64,000 nt of DNA from CADEED01 sp963842515 (GTDB lineage Bacteria > Pseudomonadota > Gammaproteobacteria > Steroidobacterales > Steroidobacteraceae), in NCBI GenBank assembly GCA_963842515.1, contig CAWJGO010000002.1, positions 1,240,001 to 1,304,000 on the forward strand, given 5' to 3'. Of the stretch, positions 61,671 through 64,000 are shown piece by piece. Numbering within the stretch: the first letter of the stretch is position 1; every line of letters starts with the position of its first letter. A program made the translations under genes and the position numbers. The notes under the pieces are model-generated. The model ran no database searches. It was not told where the DNA came from and was given only the letters and a program-made list of their open reading frames with translations.

Positions 61671-62580
61671 CGCCGCGCTCGCCGCTCCGCGAAATTTTCT
61701 GAGCCTTAGGGTCCCGCTTTATCAGCATCGTATCGAGGGCGTGTTGGCTCGCGCGCTCGAAATCGACAGCGCAGCCACACCGCGCCTGCTCGAAGCGATG
61801 CGCTACAGCACGCTTGCGGGCGGCAAGCGGGTGCGCCCGGTGCTGGTATATGCCACCGGCGAAGCGCTCGGCGCGCCGCTGGAATTGCTGGATGCCGCCG
61901 CGGCGGCAGTCGAGCTCATTCACGTCTACAGCCTGGTGCACGACGACCTTCCCGCGATGGACAACGATGATCTGCGGCGCGGCCGGCCTACCTGCCATCG
62001 CGCCTACGATGAGGCGACGGCGATCCTGGTCGGCGATGCGCTGCAGGCACGCGCTTTCGAAGTATTGGCGCACGCGCCGGCGAGCATCGCCGCAAACGCG
62101 CGGCTGGAAATGCTGCGCGTCCTGGCCGACGCCATCGGCACCCGCGGCATGGCCGGCGGCCAGGCCATCGACCTCGAGGCAGTCAAACAAACGCTCGACG
62201 AAGCCGCCCTCGAGCGCATGCACCGGCAGAAAACCGGCAGGCTCATCCAGGCGAGTGTGCTGCTCGGCGCTATTTCTGCCGGTGCGGAGGACGCACCGGA
62301 GCGCGCCGCGCTCGTGGAATTCGGCGAGGAAATCGGCCTCGCGTTTCAGATTCAGGATGACATCCTCGACGTCGAAGGCACCACCACCGCGCTCGGCAAA
62401 CGCGCTGGCGCCGATGCCGACCGCGTCAAACCGACCTATCCGTCGGTGCTCGGGCTTGCCAAATCGCGCGAACAGGCGCTCGCGCGCCGCGATCGCGCAA
62501 TTGCTGCACTCACGCCCTGGGGCTCGCGATTTGCACCCCTCACCGAATTCGCGAATTTTCTGGTGGCGCGCATCAACTGA
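61654..62580 (+). CDS. ispA: Farnesyl diphosphate synthase (short-chain polyprenyl synthase)
   Basis: A 308-residue prenyltransferase that condenses IPP with DMAPP and GPP. The first Asp-rich motif is VHDDLPAMDNDDLRRGRPT and the second is FQIQDDILDVEG. Other motifs are GGKRVRPVLVYA and GDALQARAFEVL. The ATG at 61654 has GAGG nine bases upstream, better than the ATG at 61645. Confidence 0.95.
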   Translation: MTPGADAALAAPRNFLSLRVPLYQHRIEGVLARALEIDSAATPRLLEAMRYSTLAGGKRVRPVLVYATGEALGAPLELLDAAAAAVELIHVYSLVHDDLPAMDNDDLRRGRPTCHRAYDEATAILVGDALQARAFEVLAHAPASIAANARLEMLRVLADAIGTRGMAGGQAIDLEAVKQTLDEAALERMHRQKTGRLIQASVLLGAISAGAEDAPERAALVEFGEEIGLAFQIQDDILDVEGTTTALGKRAGADADRVKPTYPSVLGLAKSREQALARRDRAIAALTPWGSRFAPLTEFANFLVARIN

Positions 62581-62630
62581 AGATTTGCCCTGCTTCCCCG
62601 ACTGGCCCGGCGTGTAAACTTCGCGCGAAT

Positions 62631-64000
62631 ATGCCCAACGCCCCGGATCCCTTCGCGCTGCTGCGCTCGCTCAATTCACCGGCCGATCTGCGCGCGCACC
62701 CGGAAACACGGCTTGCAGAAGTCTGCGCGGAGCTGCGCAATTACCTCATCAAAAGCGTCGCCACGCGCGGCGGACACTTCGCCGCGGGACTCGGAACCGT
62801 CGAGCTCACCGTGGCGCTGCACTACGTCTTCGACACGCCTCGCGACCGGCTGGTCTGGGATGTCGGCCACCAGGCCTATCCTCACAAGGTGCTGACCGGA
62901 AGGCGCGATCAGCTCGACACCATCAAGCAGAACGGTGGGCTCGCGCCCTTCCCGGCACGCGCGGAGAGTGAATACGACACGTTCGGCGTCGGCCACTCGA
63001 GCACCTCGATCAGCGCGGCGCTCGGCATGGCCGTGGCCGCCGAGCTGATCAAGGACGACCGCAAGGTGGTGGCCATCATCGGCGATGGCGCCATGACTGC
63101 GGGAATGGCCTGGGAAGCGCTGTTGAACGCCGGGATCCGCAAGAACACCAATCTGCTCGTCGTGCTCAACGACAACGACATGTCGATCTCCGAGAACGTC
63201 GGCGCGCTGTCCAACTATTTTGCCAAGGTGTTGTCGGGGCGCATGTATTCGACGCTGCGTTCCGGCGGCAAGAAGATCCTGAAACCCATGCCCACCATGT
63301 GGGAGCTGGCGCGGCGCTCGGAGGAAATGATGAAGGGCATGGTGTTGCCCGGCACCATCTTCGAAGAGCTCGGCTTCAACTACATCGGCCCCATGAACGG
63401 CCACGACATCAAGGAGCTGGTGGCCACGCTGCGCAACATGCGCAATCTCAAGGGCCCGCAATTGCTGCACGTGGTCACGAAGAAGGGCAAGGGTTACGAC
63501 CCGGCGGAGAAAGATCCGATCAAGTGGCACGGACCGGGCCCGTTCGACCCGGTCAGCGGCACCATCTTCAAGGAAAAAGCGACCGGCCCCACCTATTCAC
63601 AGGTGTTTGGCCAGTGGTTGTGCGACATGGCGACGCGCGATGAACGCATCGTCGGCATCACGCCGGCAATGCGCGAAGGCTCGGGCCTGGTGGAATACTC
63701 TAAAAAATTTCCGCAGCGTTATTTCGACGTCGCCATCGCCGAGCAACACGCGGTCACGTTCGCGGCGGGCCTCGCCTGCGAGGGGCTGCGGCCGGTGGTC
63801 GCTATCTACTCCACATTTCTGCAGCGCGCCTACGACCAGCTGATCCACGACGTCGCACTGCAAAACCTGCCGGTGCTGTTCGCGCTCGACCGTGCCGGCC
63901 TGGTCGGCGGCGATGGCGCCACGCACCAGGGCAGCTACGACTATTCGTTCCTGCGCTGCATTCCGAATCTCACGGTCATGGCGCCGTCCGATGAAAACGA
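62631..64000 (+). CDS. dxs: 1-deoxy-D-xylulose-5-phosphate synthase (partial)
   Basis: Thiamine-diphosphate enzyme that starts the MEP isoprenoid pathway from pyruvate and glyceraldehyde-3-phosphate. About 456 residues are present before the window ends. Visible are VWDVGHQAYPHKVLTGRRD, the ThDP motif IIGDGAMTAGMAWEALLN with NDNDMSISENVG, and the second-domain start DVAIAEQHAVTFAAG. It follows ispA by 50 bp. Confidence 0.97.
   Translation, partial: MPNAPDPFALLRSLNSPADLRAHPETRLAEVCAELRNYLIKSVATRGGHFAAGLGTVELTVALHYVFDTPRDRLVWDVGHQAYPHKVLTGRRDQLDTIKQNGGLAPFPARAESEYDTFGVGHSSTSISAALGMAVAAELIKDDRKVVAIIGDGAMTAGMAWEALLNAGIRKNTNLLVVLNDNDMSISENVGALSNYFAKVLSGRMYSTLRSGGKKILKPMPTMWELARRSEEMMKGMVLPGTIFEELGFNYIGPMNGHDIKELVATLRNMRNLKGPQLLHVVTKKGKGYDPAEKDPIKWHGPGPFDPVSGTIFKEKATGPTYSQVFGQWLCDMATRDERIVGITPAMREGSGLVEYSKKFPQRYFDVAIAEQHAVTFAAGLACEGLRPVVAIYSTFLQRAYDQLIHDVALQNLPVLFALDRAGLVGGDGATHQGSYDYSFLRCIPNLTVMAPSDEN

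Overview
The window is 64 kb of GC-rich chromosomal DNA from a gammaproteobacterium. Several runs of genes have the order seen in Pseudomonas and Xanthomonas relatives: rnhA-dnaQ beside mltD, tig-clpP-clpX-lon-ppiD, asd-fimV-truA-accD-folC-dedD-cvpA-purF, psd-epmA, parE-parC and xseB-ispA-dxs. The FimX-like and FimV proteins, the plant cell-wall sugar locus and the gaps in otherwise conserved gene runs suggest a deep Xanthomonadales, Nevskiales or Steroidobacter-like lineage. That placement is inference. I see no phage, insertion sequence, CRISPR array or plasmid functions. Almost every base is coding, and no stretch longer than about 220 bases lacks a gene.

Layout. 1-4.4 kb: dnaQ (cut by the window edge), rnhA and a YafS-like methyltransferase on the minus strand, diverging from mltD and fabI. 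4.4-7.2 kb: a Tat-type sulfatase translationally coupled to a dicarboxylate/amino-acid symporter. 7.2-15.7 kb: the protein-folding and proteolysis block (tig, clpP, clpX, lon, ppiD) with tRNA-Leu, tRNA-Val and tRNA-Asp; a heat-shock-type promoter precedes lon and hupB is absent. 15.8-17.9 kb: a small membrane protein, a Trm112-like protein, a methyltransferase-kinase fusion and tRNA-Lys. 18.0-24.6 kb: a rhamnogalacturonan-I (pectin side chain) utilisation locus with two CE12 esterases, a GH51 arabinofuranosidase, rhamnose mutarotase, a GH105 hydrolase and a GPH symporter.

24.6-25.0 kb: a tRNA-Pro/Arg/His operon with its own promoter. 25.0-32.4 kb: cysS-gltX; a periplasmic cyclophilin with lpxH; and miaE coupled to a receiver-kinase fusion, then glycerate 2-kinase. 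32.4-44.3 kb: a long minus-strand run purF, cvpA, dedD, folC, accD, truA, fimV, asd, aroC, prmB. 44.3-47.9 kb: a SCO1/SenC protein, psd, epmA and msrC facing efp, so the EF-P lysylation enzyme and its substrate lie together. 48.1-52.8 kb: a FimX-like degenerate GGDEF-EAL protein, an esterase, an isoaspartyl peptidase and a LysE-type exporter. 53.0-58.8 kb: parC, parE, an ECF sigma factor with a membrane partner, and a divergent small membrane gene across an 83-bp palindrome. 58.8-61.3 kb: a rubrerythrin, Fe-S oxidoreductase and DUF3501 cluster behind a Fur-family-like operator. 61.4-64 kb: xseB-ispA-dxs (dxs cut by the window edge).

Most genes are housekeeping. The less ordinary parts are the methyltransferase-kinase fusion, the receiver-kinase fusion, the palindrome at the sigma locus, the rubrerythrin cluster with its operator, the rhamnogalacturonan locus, and an esterase gene that abuts tRNA-His without a normal start codon.
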